64,000 nucleotides of DNA from Geomonas propionica (GCF_016458235.1 NZ_JAEMHK010000004.1:248001-312000); one strand, 5' to 3'; shown: positions 48,884 to 58,161, counted from the stretch's first letter. Made by a program: numbers and translations. The notes: generated by a model from the sequence alone, not told the origin.

Positions 48884-51070
48884 TTACCCCTGCGCCGGGG
48901 CCTCTCCGGCGCCGGTGGTCCCCGGCATGGTGTCCAGAAAAGCGCCCACCGCGGCGTGCACCTCTTCCGACCCCGCGCCGGCCAGGATGCCGTGGCGCTG
49001 CAGTGGGAACCTCTGGTAACTCTTGTGCTCGCTCCCCAGCATCTCGAAGAGGCGCTGCGAACCGCGCGGATCGACCACCGGGTCCCCTTCGGCCTGCAGT
49101 ACGAGGACCGGGGTGGTTATCCCGGCCAGCTTGGGCTCCAGCTCACTCATGAAGCGCTCCATGGCCCTCAGGGCGCTGACCGGGATCCTGGCATAGTTCA
49201 GTTCCGGACGTTCCGGCACGCTCTCCACGAATTCCTTCTTGGCCCACTGGTAGCTGAAGACGTCCATGACCCGGTTCCAGACCGTGACCGCCGGCGCGAA
49301 GCGGGAGGAGATGTCCAGAAGCCGCTGCGGCGGACAGACGGCGAACACGGCCGCCGCGTCCCCCACCCGGCTGGCGCAGTCGAGCGCCACCCCGCCGCCG
49401 AAGGAGAAGCCCCCCACGACCACCCGGTCGCACAGCGACTTCATCAGGGCGTAGCCCAGGTCCACCGATGCCACCCAATCGCTGCCGCTCCTGACCGCCA
49501 GGTCCTCAGGGGAGGTGCCGTGTCCTTTCAGGCGCACCAGGTAGACCCAGAGCCCTTTTCCCTGCAGGTAACGGGCGAGCTCCAACATCTGTGCCGGGAC
49601 CGAGAGGAGCCCGTGCACCAGCACCACGCCCAGGCGGCGCGACTCCCCCTTCAGCAGTACGGGCATGCCGACCTCGCTCTCCTTGCTTTCCCCCTGGCGG
49701 AAGTACCTCCGGTAGTCGGCGTCGAACTCCTCCAGGGCCTGACGTTCCAGGATCTGCGCCACCTTCTTGCGCACCAGCCAGACCGGCAGCCAGGCCATCA
49801 GGTGCACCTCGCGCTGCAGCCGGGTGAGCGGGAGCACCTCGTTGGCGATGACGCCGACGGGGTTGTCGATGCGGGCGCGCTGCATCTCGAAAGGGGCGGA
49901 GAACTTGGCCCGGTCCTTCACCAGCTCGCCGTCCTTTTGCACCACGACCCCCTTCTCCAGCACCAGCTCGCGGAACTCCCGGTACTTGTGATAGCGGTCG
50001 TCGGTCAGCAGGGAAACCTGGTCGGTGCTGAGGCTTTGGTGCAGATTGCAGGTGTTGTCGGTGTCCTTCAGGCAGAGCTTGGTCAGGAGAAAGACCCGGC
50101 GCCGGAAGTCGTCCTCGTCGATCGACCTGAACGGGTAGGCCCGCAGCAGCGATGCGAAGAGATGGTCGTGGTTCACGGTAGTGAGGTCGTAGATGCTGCT
50201 CATGTAGCGCTGCATGAGGCGGTTGGCCGCATGCTTCATCTCGTTGATGGACGGGAGGCGGTCGTCGAAGCCGTAGCTCGCGGTGGAGACGATGTCGGCC
50301 TCGACGTCCCTGCTCCTCAGGTAGGCGGAGGGATCGATGGGAGTGCCGAAGCGGATGTCGATGTCCACGCCGGAGAGGAGCATGCTCCCCTCGGTGAGAA
50401 GCTCCTCCTTAAGGTGTTGGGGCGCCTCGCGCAGGAAGAGCTCGCTGAGCCTGCTGAGCGCGTTCTCCCGGGCGCGCAGCGGGTAGTAGGTGATGTTCAC
50501 CGGGACGATGTGGCACTTTCCCTTCTGGAGCGGCCCGAGGTCGGTGATCTGGAACATCCCCTGCAGCCGCGCCACCTCCTCCGGCGCCACGGCCTGGAGT
50601 CTCAACATCCTCTGGCGGTAAAACTCGGTGCGCAGCGCGAGTGTGGCGGCGCCGGAGCGGGGGCGCACCCCGCTGGGAGGAAGCAATAGGTGCTTGCGAA
50701 AGAGCTCCTTGTCCTTCACCATCCTTCCCTCGGGGAAGATGATCCAGGAGGCCTCGCCGGTCAGGAGGGTCTTGACGATGACCCGGTCGCGGTCCGGGTT
50801 CTTGGTAGAGACCGCCCCCATGAGGTCCAGAAAGCGACTCAGCGGTCCCGCGAAGAGGGAGGCGTCGGCCAGGGACCAGACCGGCACCCGGGTCAGGCGG
50901 TAGATATGGTAGGGGAGCAGCACCGTCTCAATGCGGGTGAAGTGGTTCACCACGAAGATGACCGGTCCCTCGGGGATGTGCTCCTTGCCGTGGACGTTCA
51001 CCTGCAGCTTGGAGAACCCCTGCAGCATCGCGATCATGCGACCGGTGGCGAGGTATGCGTTGCGGTTCAT
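48884..51070 (-). CDS. Fusion of PlsC-type acyltransferase and alpha/beta hydrolase
   Basis: 728-residue protein with two enzymes in one chain. Residues ~1-290 form a 1-acylglycerol-phosphate-type acyltransferase: VVNHFTRIE (motif I, with Glu at the usual Asp of HX4D) and FPEGRMVKD (motif III). Residues ~300-450 form a helical linker. Residues ~470-720 form an alpha/beta hydrolase of the monoglyceride-lipase/S33 type: VLVHGLLSVPAQM, VRLKGHGTSPED, nucleophile elbow GGFSFGGG, Asp in LQAEGDPVVD and His in LQRHGIL. The start MNRNAYLATG has GGGAGA upstream. It overlaps the glycerophosphodiesterase gene by four bases. It probably remodels phospholipids or storage lipid; the direction of the reaction is unknown. 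Confidence 0.85.
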   Translation of the reverse strand: MNRNAYLATGRMIAMLQGFSKLQVNVHGKEHIPEGPVIFVVNHFTRIETVLLPYHIYRLTRVPVWSLADASLFAGPLSRFLDLMGAVSTKNPDRDRVIVKTLLTGEASWIIFPEGRMVKDKELFRKHLLLPPSGVRPRSGAATLALRTEFYRQRMLRLQAVAPEEVARLQGMFQITDLGPLQKGKCHIVPVNITYYPLRARENALSRLSELFLREAPQHLKEELLTEGSMLLSGVDIDIRFGTPIDPSAYLRSRDVEADIVSTASYGFDDRLPSINEMKHAANRLMQRYMSSIYDLTTVNHDHLFASLLRAYPFRSIDEDDFRRRVFLLTKLCLKDTDNTCNLHQSLSTDQVSLLTDDRYHKYREFRELVLEKGVVVQKDGELVKDRAKFSAPFEMQRARIDNPVGVIANEVLPLTRLQREVHLMAWLPVWLVRKKVAQILERQALEEFDADYRRYFRQGESKESEVGMPVLLKGESRRLGVVLVHGLLSVPAQMLELARYLQGKGLWVYLVRLKGHGTSPEDLAVRSGSDWVASVDLGYALMKSLCDRVVVGGFSFGGGVALDCASRVGDAAAVFAVCPPQRLLDISSRFAPAVTVWNRVMDVFSYQWAKKEFVESVPERPELNYARIPVSALRAMERFMSELEPKLAGITTPVLVLQAEGDPVVDPRGSQRLFEMLGSEHKSYQRFPLQRHGILAGAGSEEVHAAVGAFLDTMPGTTGAGEAPAQG

Positions 51071-51828
51071 GGGTTCTCCCGGGAGAGCTCCAGGGCGCGG
51101 CGCAGCCATCCCGGACGGTTGGTCATGATGGAGTCGACGCCGAGGTCGCAAAGCCTGCCGGCGCCCGCTGCGGAATCTACGGTCCAGACGTGGATCTCCA
51201 GCCCGCGCGCCCGCAGCTCACCGACCAGCGCTGCGTCGAGTATGGCGCGATCCCGGCTGGCAAGCCCGTCGGCGCCGATCTCGACCAACCGCGACAGCAC
51301 CTGCGCGGGCGAGGGGTGCCACCCGCCACGCCACCGGTAGTCGCACAACCAGCAGGCGCGATAGTCGGGCAGGCGCTCCTTGAGCGCGGTCACCAGCAGG
51401 TGGTCGAAGGCGAGAAAGCGGATCCGGTCCGCGGCGACGCCGCTGCGAGAGAGGTCGGCGGCCAGCGGCTCGATGATCTCCGCGCCGGACTTGAGCTCGA
51501 TGAAGAGCCGCTTCCCGGCGGGGAGCATCTCGAGCACCTGGGCCAGGGTCGGGATCGGCTCGCCCCGCCACGGTGCCCCTTTCCAGCTCCCGGCGTCCAG
51601 GCGCTGCAGCTCCGCCAGTGTGGAATCTGCCACCTGGAACTCGCCGTCCGCGGTGCGGGAGGTGCCGGAATCGTGCAGGCAGACGATGCTGCCGTCGCGG
51701 GTAAGCCGGAAGTCGGCCTCGATGCCGTCCGCACCCTGTGCGAAGGCGAGCCGGAACGAGGCGAGGGTGTTTTCGGGAGCGTCACGGGAGGCGCCACGGT
51801 GGCCGATGATGAGCGGGGTGCTGGGCAT
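51067..51828 (-). CDS. Glycerophosphodiester phosphodiesterase
   Basis: 253-residue GDPD-family TIM barrel that splits glycerophosphodiesters into alcohol and glycerol-3-phosphate. Active-site residues are visible: IIGHRGASRDAPENTLASF (His, Arg, Glu), GIEADFRLTRDG, VCLHDSGTSRT (His) and FIELKSG. There is no signal peptide, so it acts in the cytoplasm. Its stop overlaps the start of the acyltransferase-hydrolase fusion, which suggests one lipid-turnover pathway. Confidence 0.92.
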   Translation of the reverse strand: MPSTPLIIGHRGASRDAPENTLASFRLAFAQGADGIEADFRLTRDGSIVCLHDSGTSRTADGEFQVADSTLAELQRLDAGSWKGAPWRGEPIPTLAQVLEMLPAGKRLFIELKSGAEIIEPLAADLSRSGVAADRIRFLAFDHLLVTALKERLPDYRACWLCDYRWRGGWHPSPAQVLSRLVEIGADGLASRDRAILDAALVGELRARGLEIHVWTVDSAAGAGRLCDLGVDSIMTNRPGWLRRALELSRENP

Positions 51829-51913
51829 GCTTTCCTCGCGTCGGAGTGATCAAACGTTCATTAGCATACCCGGCCGCAGCCGGGAAAGCAAACGGCAAAG
51901 GAGAGTTCCCTCT

Positions 51914-53404
51914 TCACCCCTCCCGGTGCAGATAGTGACCGTAGAGGGAACTGGCGCAGATGGTGAGGAACTTGGTGAGGTCGCTGTCGCTTCTGGAGGT
52001 GAGGATGATGGGGGCGCAGGCGCCCAGGACCACGTTGGCCACCTCGGCCCCCATGGTGAAGACCCAGCTCTTGTAGAGGAAATTCCCCCCCGAGATGTGC
52101 GGCACCACGATGATGTCGGCCTGCCCCGCCACCGGGTTGCCGGTGAGCCCCTTTTTGCGGACCGAATCCGGGTAGAGCGCGAGGTCGTAGGAGAGCGGGC
52201 CGTAGACCTCGGCCTGCGGCCATTGGCGTCGGGAGAGTTCCTGCTCCAGGAGCGTGGTGGGGATGTTGGCGGAGGGAACCTCGTTCGCCTCTAAAAGCGC
52301 CACCTTGGGGCGCTCGACCCCCAGGGCGCGCGCCACCTGGATGGCGTTGTCGATGATGTCGATGGCGGAGGCGGCCTCCTGGTGCGCGAACAGCTCGGGG
52401 TTGATGGCCGGGTCGGTGAGGAAGATGAGCCGCTCCACGCCGGGCAGCTCGAAGATGCTGACGTTGGAGAGCCTTTTGCCGGTGCCGATCCCGGTCTCCC
52501 GGGAGAGCACCGCCTTCATCAGGATGGCGGTATTGATCCCTCCCTTCATGAGGAGGTCCCCCTGCCGGGTCGCCACCAGCTCCACGCCGACGCGCGCCGC
52601 CTCCCGCTCGTGGTCGCCCACGCCGCGTACCGGGACGAAACGGTACTGCTTCTCGAAGACCAGGAGCTCGGCACAAGCATCCCGCACCCGGTCCGGATCC
52701 CCGACCAGGAACACGGTCTCCAGGATCCCCTCCTCGATCCCCTTGTTTACCGCCTTGAGGGAACCGGGGTCGGGGCAGACCAGCACCACCTTCTGGCGCG
52801 GGGCGAGCCGGGCCGCCTCGATCAGGCTCTTCATGCCGTGCCCCTTGGTGAGCTGCAGCATGGATTCCCCTTTGTAGAGCACGGCGACCAGCCGGGTGGA
52901 TTCACTGAGTGAGGTGAGCGCGTGGGGCAGGAGCGAGTCGAAGTAGAGGGAGTCGCCGGCCTCGAGGTGGAATGGCTCACCGTCCACGGTGACCTGCAGC
53001 TCGCCGGAAAGGACGAACAGGAACTCCTCGCCCGGGTGGCGGCTCAGGTCCGGCTCGCACGCCGGGTCGCGGTACAGCTCCACCACGAAGGGCTCCAGGT
53101 GCCGGCCGGCGAAAGCCTGGGCCAGGCTCTCGTAGTGCAGGGCGTTGCGGCGGTCCACCCCGACCCTCTCGTCCTTGCCGGTCTTGACAGCCCGTTGCCG
53201 CGACTCCTGGTCGCCCCCCAACAGGCGCGAGATGCCGACGCCCAGGAAGGTGGCGAGCCGCAGCAACTCGGAGATGCCGGGGGAGAGCTGGTCGGCGAGC
53301 ACCCGGTCCAGGGTTTCCCGGTCCCACCCCAGCGCCTCGCGCACCTCGTCCATCGGCACGCCCTTGGCCGCGACCACCGCCCTCAAATTAGGCCCGATCT
53401 TCAT
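51914..53404 (-). CDS. ptb: XRE HTH - cupin - phosphate butyryltransferase fusion
   Basis: 496-residue three-part protein. Residues 1-65: XRE-type helix-turn-helix (MKIGPNLRAVVAAKGVPMDEV, SPGISELLRLATFLGVGISRLLGG). Residues ~95-175: cupin (HPGEEFLFVLSGELQVTVDGE, YFDSLLPHAL). Residues ~185-496: phosphate acetyl/butyryltransferase (VLVCPDPGSLKAV, MKGGINTAILMKAVL, GKRLSNVSIFELPG, GNPVAGQADIIVVPHISGGN). The XRE-cupin half is the layout of SutR/PuuR-like regulators. The fusion suggests an enzyme that also senses a metabolite or binds DNA. The start at 53404 fits the HTH N-terminus. It overlaps buk by 17 bases. Confidence 0.88.
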   Translation of the reverse strand: MKIGPNLRAVVAAKGVPMDEVREALGWDRETLDRVLADQLSPGISELLRLATFLGVGISRLLGGDQESRQRAVKTGKDERVGVDRRNALHYESLAQAFAGRHLEPFVVELYRDPACEPDLSRHPGEEFLFVLSGELQVTVDGEPFHLEAGDSLYFDSLLPHALTSLSESTRLVAVLYKGESMLQLTKGHGMKSLIEAARLAPRQKVVLVCPDPGSLKAVNKGIEEGILETVFLVGDPDRVRDACAELLVFEKQYRFVPVRGVGDHEREAARVGVELVATRQGDLLMKGGINTAILMKAVLSRETGIGTGKRLSNVSIFELPGVERLIFLTDPAINPELFAHQEAASAIDIIDNAIQVARALGVERPKVALLEANEVPSANIPTTLLEQELSRRQWPQAEVYGPLSYDLALYPDSVRKKGLTGNPVAGQADIIVVPHISGGNFLYKSWVFTMGAEVANVVLGACAPIILTSRSDSDLTKFLTICASSLYGHYLHREG

Positions 53405-54473
53405 CGGCTCCTCCCTGGTAACGGCGCGCCTCGTCGGCCCCGGAGAGCGCCCGGAGCGCCCCATCGACGAGCGCCTCGATCTCGAATTCGCCGGGGCGTA
53501 CGAAAACGGGGGCGATGAACTGCACACGCTGCTGCAACCCCTCCACCACGGACGCGCTGAAGGCAAGCCCGCCGGTCAGGACGACGCCGTCCACCTCCCC
53601 GGCGAGGGCGGCGGCGAGGGCACCGATCTCCTTGGCGATCTGGTACACCATGGCGTCCAGCACCAGGGCCGCCCAGTGGTCGCCTTCATTCGCGCTTGCC
53701 TCGGCCTCACGCAGGTCCACCGTCCCCAGGTAGGAGAAGACGCCCCCCTTGCGGGCCACGATGCTCTTCAACTGTTCGGTGGTGAAGGCTCCGCGCTCCA
53801 CGAGCTGCAGCACCCCGATCACCGGCAGCCCCCCGGTGCGCTCGGGGGAGAAGGGGCCGTCCCCGTTGAGGCCGTTATTCACGTCCACCACCTGCCCCTT
53901 GCGGTGCGCGCCGACGGTGATGCCGCCACCCAGGTGCGCCACGATCAGGTTCAGCTCCTGGTAGGGCCTCCCCAACTCCCGCGCCACCTCGCGCGCCACT
54001 GCCTTCTGGTTCAGGGCGTGGAACATGCTGCGCCGCTCGATGCCCGCCATGCCGGAGAGACGCGCCACCGGCCACATCTCGTCTATGACCGGCGGGTCCA
54101 CCACGTAGGCGGGAACGCCCAGGCGCGCCGCCACCGCGTGGGCCATGACCCCGCCCAGGTTGGCGGCATGCTCGCCGTTCACCCCACGCACCAGGTCACC
54201 CAGCAGTGGTTCTTCCACCAAGTAAACGCCGCTGGGGACCGGTCGCACCAGCCCCCCCCGCCCCACCACCGCGTCCCAGCGCACCTGCTCGACGCCGGTC
54301 TCGCGCAGGTAGCGGACCAGGTGCTCCATCCGGTAGTCCAGCTGTTCCATGACGGCGTGGAAAGTCTCGATCTCGCTTCGGGGGTGCTCGATGGTCGCCT
54401 TGACGAGCTTCCCTGCGCGCCGCACCCCTACCTTGGTCGACGTGGAACCGGGATCGATGGCCAGGATGTTCAT
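53388..54473 (-). CDS. buk: Butyrate kinase
   Basis: 361-residue acetokinase-family enzyme forming butyrate and ATP from butyryl phosphate, or the reverse to activate the acid. Typical segments: ILAIDPGSTSTKVGVR at the N-terminus, VVGRGGLVRPVPSGVY, NLGGVMAHAVA, IVAHLGGGITVGAHRKGQVVDVNNGL and GVVLTGGLAFS. Length fits Buk rather than acetate kinase. It is followed by the Ptb fusion gene, the usual ptb/buk partner although in reverse order. Confidence 0.94.
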   Translation of the reverse strand: MNILAIDPGSTSTKVGVRRAGKLVKATIEHPRSEIETFHAVMEQLDYRMEHLVRYLRETGVEQVRWDAVVGRGGLVRPVPSGVYLVEEPLLGDLVRGVNGEHAANLGGVMAHAVAARLGVPAYVVDPPVIDEMWPVARLSGMAGIERRSMFHALNQKAVAREVARELGRPYQELNLIVAHLGGGITVGAHRKGQVVDVNNGLNGDGPFSPERTGGLPVIGVLQLVERGAFTTEQLKSIVARKGGVFSYLGTVDLREAEASANEGDHWAALVLDAMVYQIAKEIGALAAALAGEVDGVVLTGGLAFSASVVEGLQQRVQFIAPVFVRPGEFEIEALVDGALRALSGADEARRYQGGADEDRA

Positions 54474-54495
54474 GCAGACCTCGCTTAGTGAGCGG

Positions 54496-54960
54496 TCAGA
54501 GGTTGCTTTTGGCCGCCATGGAGGAGATGTCTACGGCGAAAACCGCCGTTGCGGCCAGGGTCGCCTCCGGGAACTCAAAGCTTCCCGAGGCGTACTGCGC
54601 CATGATTATACCGAGTGCCTCGCATTTTTCCTGATAGCCGTCGATTACCCGCGCGGTGCCGTAACCGACCACGCTTCTGTACTTCATGGTGAAGTCGCAG
54701 GCCTTCTCCGCCGGCAGCACCGCGCCGTGCTCCACCACCGTGAAGCAGACCCGGTTGTTCTGCTCGATGACCTCCAGTTTCTTGCCCGCCCTGGCACAGT
54801 GGAAGTACAGGGTGGAATCACGGTAGCCGTAGTTCATGGTTACCAGGTAGGGCTCCCCCTGGGCCGCCAGTGCCAACTGGCAGATCTCTCCTTTTTCCAG
54901 GATCTCGTTGGCTACCAGTGCCGTGAGCTGCCGGTCCTTTCTTCTCATCGTTTCATCCAT
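54496..54960 (-). CDS. PPOX-fold flavin-binding protein (pyridoxamine oxidase-like)
   Basis: 154-residue split-barrel protein of the pyridoxamine 5'-phosphate oxidase/nitroimidazole-resistance family: ICQLALAAQGEPYLVTMNYGYRDSTLYFHCARAGKKLEVIEQNNRVC as one continuous barrel (quoted in parts in the family pattern: PYLVTMNYGY, LYFHCARAGKK, NNRVCFTV) and YRSVVGYGTARVI. It should bind FMN or F420-like cofactors; the substrate is unknown. The start at 54960 has GGAGGACGAT directly ahead. It is the first gene before buk and is preceded by a promoter with a palindrome. Confidence 0.85.
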   Translation of the reverse strand: MDETMRRKDRQLTALVANEILEKGEICQLALAAQGEPYLVTMNYGYRDSTLYFHCARAGKKLEVIEQNNRVCFTVVEHGAVLPAEKACDFTMKYRSVVGYGTARVIDGYQEKCEALGIIMAQYASGSFEFPEATLAATAVFAVDISSMAAKSNL

Positions 54961-55040
54961 ATCGTCCTCCGATATTTCCTGTAGCCCCGTGGATGGCAGC
55001 AGGTCAATAACTCCAGTGATATCAAGCAACAACGGGACTC

Positions 55041-55069
55041 ATAATGCCTGCTTTGTCTGACAAAGTCTA
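55041..55069 (-). promoter_or_regulatory. Candidate promoter of the PPOX-buk-ptb block
   Basis: On the minus strand: TAGACT, a 17-base spacer, CATTAT, 81 bases before the PPOX ATG. Both hexamers match four of six. The spacer contains the palindrome at 55051-55065. Confidence 0.4.
55051..55065. promoter_or_regulatory. 15-base perfect palindrome, candidate operator
   Basis: CTTTGTCTGACAAAG: seven-base arms around one base, lying between the candidate -35 and -10 of the PPOX-buk-ptb block. This is the placement of a repressor site. The XRE-cupin half of the Ptb fusion is a possible ligand of this DNA, by inference only. Confidence 0.5.
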
Positions 55070-55291
55070 GGGGTTTTAGACAGCGCTAGGCCTAACTCTC
55101 GTGCATGGGCAACAACGCTGTATTATATGTTTTTAACCACTGTTTTTTTGACTCAATATAGCTGAGTAATGTGTCGATATATTCCATGAGTTCCGGCTAC
55201 ACAGTCGACGGAACCGGTTCGAGCCTAGCCTGATTGGTCGTTACTCATAGCGGAGCGCACCGACAGTCAAAACTGAGAGAGGAGAGAGAAT

Positions 55292-55786
55292 ATGGCGGTC
55301 GAGACAATCACGGAAACTACCCAGTATCTGACCTTCAAGCTGGAGGACGAGCTGTTCGCCCTGGACATCGGCAAGGTACGCGAGGTGCTGGATTTCACCT
55401 CCATCACCAAGGTGCCGCAGACCCCCGACTATATGCGCGGTGTCATCAACCTGCGCGGCAGCGTGGTCCCGGTGGTGGACCTGAGGCTGAAGTTCGGCAT
55501 GGCGATGGCCGAGCAGACGGTCAACACCTGCGTCATCATCGTCGAGGTGGAGCTGGAGGGCGAAAGGGTGGTCATGGGGGCCATGGCGGACGCGGTCCAG
55601 GAGGTCATGGACCTGGAGCCGGACCAGATCGAGCCGCCGCCGCGCATCGGCACCAAGCTGAACACCGACTTCATCAAGGGGATGGGCAAGCACAACGAGC
55701 AGTTCATCATCATCCTCGACATCGACAAGGTCTTCACCACCGGCGAACTGGCGATGGTCCAGGAGCTGGAGGGAGCCGCCGCCTAG
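55292..55786 (+). CDS. cheW: Chemotaxis coupling protein CheW
   Basis: 164-residue CheW that links methyl-accepting receptors to CheA. QYLTFKLEDELFALDIGKVREVLDF, VPQTPDYMRGVINLRGSVVPVVDLRLKFG and GTKLNTDFIKGM are typical of the double-SH3-like CheW fold. GAGAGGAGAG precedes the ATG. A terminator follows, so it is monocistronic. The MCP gene lies just beyond on the opposite strand; no CheA gene is in the window. Confidence 0.96.
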   Translation: MAVETITETTQYLTFKLEDELFALDIGKVREVLDFTSITKVPQTPDYMRGVINLRGSVVPVVDLRLKFGMAMAEQTVNTCVIIVEVELEGERVVMGAMADAVQEVMDLEPDQIEPPPRIGTKLNTDFIKGMGKHNEQFIIILDIDKVFTTGELAMVQELEGAAA

Positions 55787-55812
55787 CAGCTAAAGGTTTG
55801 GTGGCAGGCAGT

Positions 55813-55846
55813 AAAAGGGCAGTCGCTTACGCGGCTGCCCTTTTTT
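55813..55846 (+). terminator. Rho-independent terminator after cheW
   Basis: Stem AAAAGGGCAG.CGC / GCGGCTGCCCTTTT with a TTAC loop and T6. It lies 26 bases past the stop. Confidence 0.9.
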
Positions 55847-55916
55847 CATTGGCTCTTCAAGGCGAAAGACAGCGGGGGCTATTTGCATGCGTTGCCGCAC
55901 CCGGTGTCGCCTCGGG

Positions 55917-56017
55917 CTCCCTTGACGGGAGGGGGGGGGAAGGGGGGGAGCTGCAAGCAGCAGAAATCATGGCATCTTCCCCCACCCCCCTTACCCCCTC
56001 CCGCAAGGGGAGGGGGA
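55917..56017. repeat. GC-rich inverted repeat (REP-like)
   Basis: Left arm CTCCCTTGACGGGAGGGGGG continuing in G-rich sequence to 55948, and right arm 55978-56017 (CCCCCACCCCCCTTACCCCC then CTCCCGCAAGGGGAGGGGG) are imperfect inverses. Same class as the repeats at 3591-3738, 9108-9230 and 30756-30843. It lies between the cheW and MCP terminators. Confidence 0.6.
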
Positions 56018-56070
56018 CAGCAGCAGCGGGCTTCGCGAACCCTTTTCATTGCCAAGCCATGACGTTGGCC

Positions 56071-56101
56071 CAAAAAAAAGCGCCGTCCCGGAGGACGGCG
56101 C
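56071..56101 (-). terminator. Rho-independent terminator after the MCP gene
   Basis: On the minus strand stem GCGCCGTCC / GGACGGCGC with a short TCCG-type loop, followed by T8. It lies 50 bases past the MCP stop. Confidence 0.9.
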
Positions 56102-56150
56102 GTCATGACATGGCATCGCAGGCGCCCCTCAGGGCGCCGATATAATCAAA

Positions 56151-57860
56151 CTAGTACTGCTCGAAATCCGCGTCGCTCATGCTCTTGTCGTCCAGGTTGA
56201 AGTCGTGTCCGACGGCCTTCTTTACCGGCGCCGTTGTGCTGCCGGGAGTCGCGGTCTTGGCATGGGTCAGCTGCTTCCCCTGGGGCGCGTTCGGCTGGGC
56301 GGCGGGAGCCCTCTTGGCCGCGGGCGCCACCTTTCTCACACGCTCGTCGCCGATCTTGAAGAAGGAAACCGCGCTCTGGAGCTGCTCTGCTTGGCTGGAG
56401 AGTTCCTCGGCTGTAGAGGCCATCTCTTCGGAGGCGCCCGCGTTGGCCTGGATCACCTGGTCCAGTTGCTGAATCGCCCTGTTTATCTGGTCCGCCCCGG
56501 TATCCTGCTCCTTGCTCGCCGCGCTGATTTCCTGCACCAGTTCCGCGGTCTTCTGGATGTCAGGAACCATCTTGGCGAGCAGGTCCCCCGCCTTCACCGC
56601 GACGTCGACGCTGCTCGCGGACAGCTCGCTGATCTCGGCCGCCGCCTTCTGGCTCCGTTCCGCCAGCTTTCTTACCTCGGAAGCGACCACGGCGAAACCC
56701 TTGCCGTGCTCCCCTGCCCTGGCCGCCTCGATGGCAGCGTTCAGCGCCAAGAGGTTGGTCTGTCGCGCTATTTCTTCGATAATGCCGATCTTGCCGGCGA
56801 TCTCCTTCATGGCGCTCACTGTCTCCTGGACTGCCGCGCCACCTTCCCTGGCGTCCTCGGCGGACTTCACCGCGATCTTCTCGGTCTGCATGGCGTTGTC
56901 GGCATTCTGCCTGATGTTGGAGGACATCTGCTCCATGGAGGAAGAGGCTTCTTCAGCAGAAGCAGCCTGCTCGGACGCCCCCTGCGACATCTCCTCGGCG
57001 CCGGAGGAAAGCTGCTGGCTACCCGAGGCTACGTTGTCGGAGGCGCTCTTCACCTCGGCGACGATGCCCTTGAGGCGCCCTACCATGGCGTTCAGTGCCG
57101 CCGCCAGTAGCCCGACCTCATCCTTCTGGTCTATGTCTAGACTCTTGGTCAGGTCCCCCTCGGCGACGGCAGAGGCGAGTTCCACCCCGCGCCTGAGTGG
57201 CAGGCTGATCATGCGCGCGATGATGATGCCGAGCGCCAGGCCGAGCAGGACGCCACCCGCCACCAGACTCACCATGAGTGTCAGGCTCGATTTATAGATC
57301 CTGGTGGTCTCCAGCGACGCATCCTTGGCGTTCTCCTCCTTCAGGCGGGCCAGTTCGGTGAGGGTATCGTCCACCACTCCCTGCTTGGTGCGCGCCTCCC
57401 CGAAGGAGAGTGTCACCGAGGGTGTACTGTCGTTCAGCTTGTCCCGCGCGCCGAGCTCAATCACCTTCTGTTGCAGCGGAAACCACTCTTCGTTGGCCGC
57501 CTCAAGCTTTTTCAGGATCTCCTTCCCCTTCTCGGAGAAGAACAGCGGCCGCGCCTTGTCCAGCCATTCCTTGTAGCCGGCCTTGTACTTGTTGATGTTG
57601 GTGACGTACTTTTCCCGCTCCTGCTGCGTGGTGGCGAGGAGGAAGTTCTTCTCGGCCCGGGAGATGTAAATCAGGTTGATGTTGGCCTCCTTGATGTAGG
57701 AGATCCCCAGCAACTCTTTCATGTACATCTCGTCGGCCATGTCGTTGATGGTCCCCATGTTGCGGATGCCGATGACGCCTACTACGGCCGTTATCAACGC
57801 TACCGCTACAAACGCCGTAACAAGCTTAGTGCCGACCTTCAGATTGCTGAACCATTTCAT
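56151..57860 (-). CDS. Methyl-accepting chemotaxis protein
   Basis: 569-residue transmembrane receptor. TM1 at ~10-30 ([20 protein letters not shown]), a four-helix-bundle periplasmic domain at ~35-190 ([32 protein letters not shown], the 4HB_MCP pattern), TM2 at ~190-212, HAMP at ~213-265, and a signalling domain with the conserved hairpin [40 protein letters not shown]. The C-terminal ~75 residues form an Ala/Pro-rich linker ending in DFEQY, with no canonical CheR-tethering pentapeptide. The start has GGAG five bases ahead. It is convergent with cheW. Confidence 0.94.
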   Translation of the reverse strand: MKWFSNLKVGTKLVTAFVAVALITAVVGVIGIRNMGTINDMADEMYMKELLGISYIKEANINLIYISRAEKNFLLATTQQEREKYVTNINKYKAGYKEWLDKARPLFFSEKGKEILKKLEAANEEWFPLQQKVIELGARDKLNDSTPSVTLSFGEARTKQGVVDDTLTELARLKEENAKDASLETTRIYKSSLTLMVSLVAGGVLLGLALGIIIARMISLPLRRGVELASAVAEGDLTKSLDIDQKDEVGLLAAALNAMVGRLKGIVAEVKSASDNVASGSQQLSSGAEEMSQGASEQAASAEEASSSMEQMSSNIRQNADNAMQTEKIAVKSAEDAREGGAAVQETVSAMKEIAGKIGIIEEIARQTNLLALNAAIEAARAGEHGKGFAVVASEVRKLAERSQKAAAEISELSASSVDVAVKAGDLLAKMVPDIQKTAELVQEISAASKEQDTGADQINRAIQQLDQVIQANAGASEEMASTAEELSSQAEQLQSAVSFFKIGDERVRKVAPAAKRAPAAQPNAPQGKQLTHAKTATPGSTTAPVKKAVGHDFNLDDKSMSDADFEQY

Positions 57861-58161
57861 GTGCACTCCGTCCTCTGCGTGTGGTTGTCGCTGGCCGAGA
57901 CGTCGCCAAGGCGGACTCCTCACCAACTGTCCCATGCTTCATCGACGGGAATGGCTCGCGATGAATCAGAAAAACGCCTGCTGCTGGCGGATTTTTGGCC
58001 GAGAGGGGGCTGCCGTGGTGGGTAATGAGGGGACGTGGAACGGGGGCAATGGGACCAGCATAGTTACGGGTAAAAGAAGCAGTGGGTCAAACGAGGAATC
58101 GGCAAAGAAGAAACGGGACGCAGGGATGCCGAAGCATGGTGGAAGGGAGGCGGACCGAGGC
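57861..58161. other. Intergenic region upstream of the MCP gene
   Basis: About 300 bases between the MCP start and the stop of the NarL-type regulator. Several short frames exist but none has a ribosome-binding site and family likeness. I saw no clear sigma-28 or sigma-54 element. Confidence 0.35.

Larger units (their letters stand above)
54961..55291. other. Divergent promoter region between the PPOX-buk-ptb block and cheW
   Basis: About 330 bases, strikingly A/T-rich at 55100-55180. It contains the minus-strand promoter and palindrome described separately, and a GTCTA / TAGAC inverted repeat at 55065-55081. I find no gene. Confidence 0.5.
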
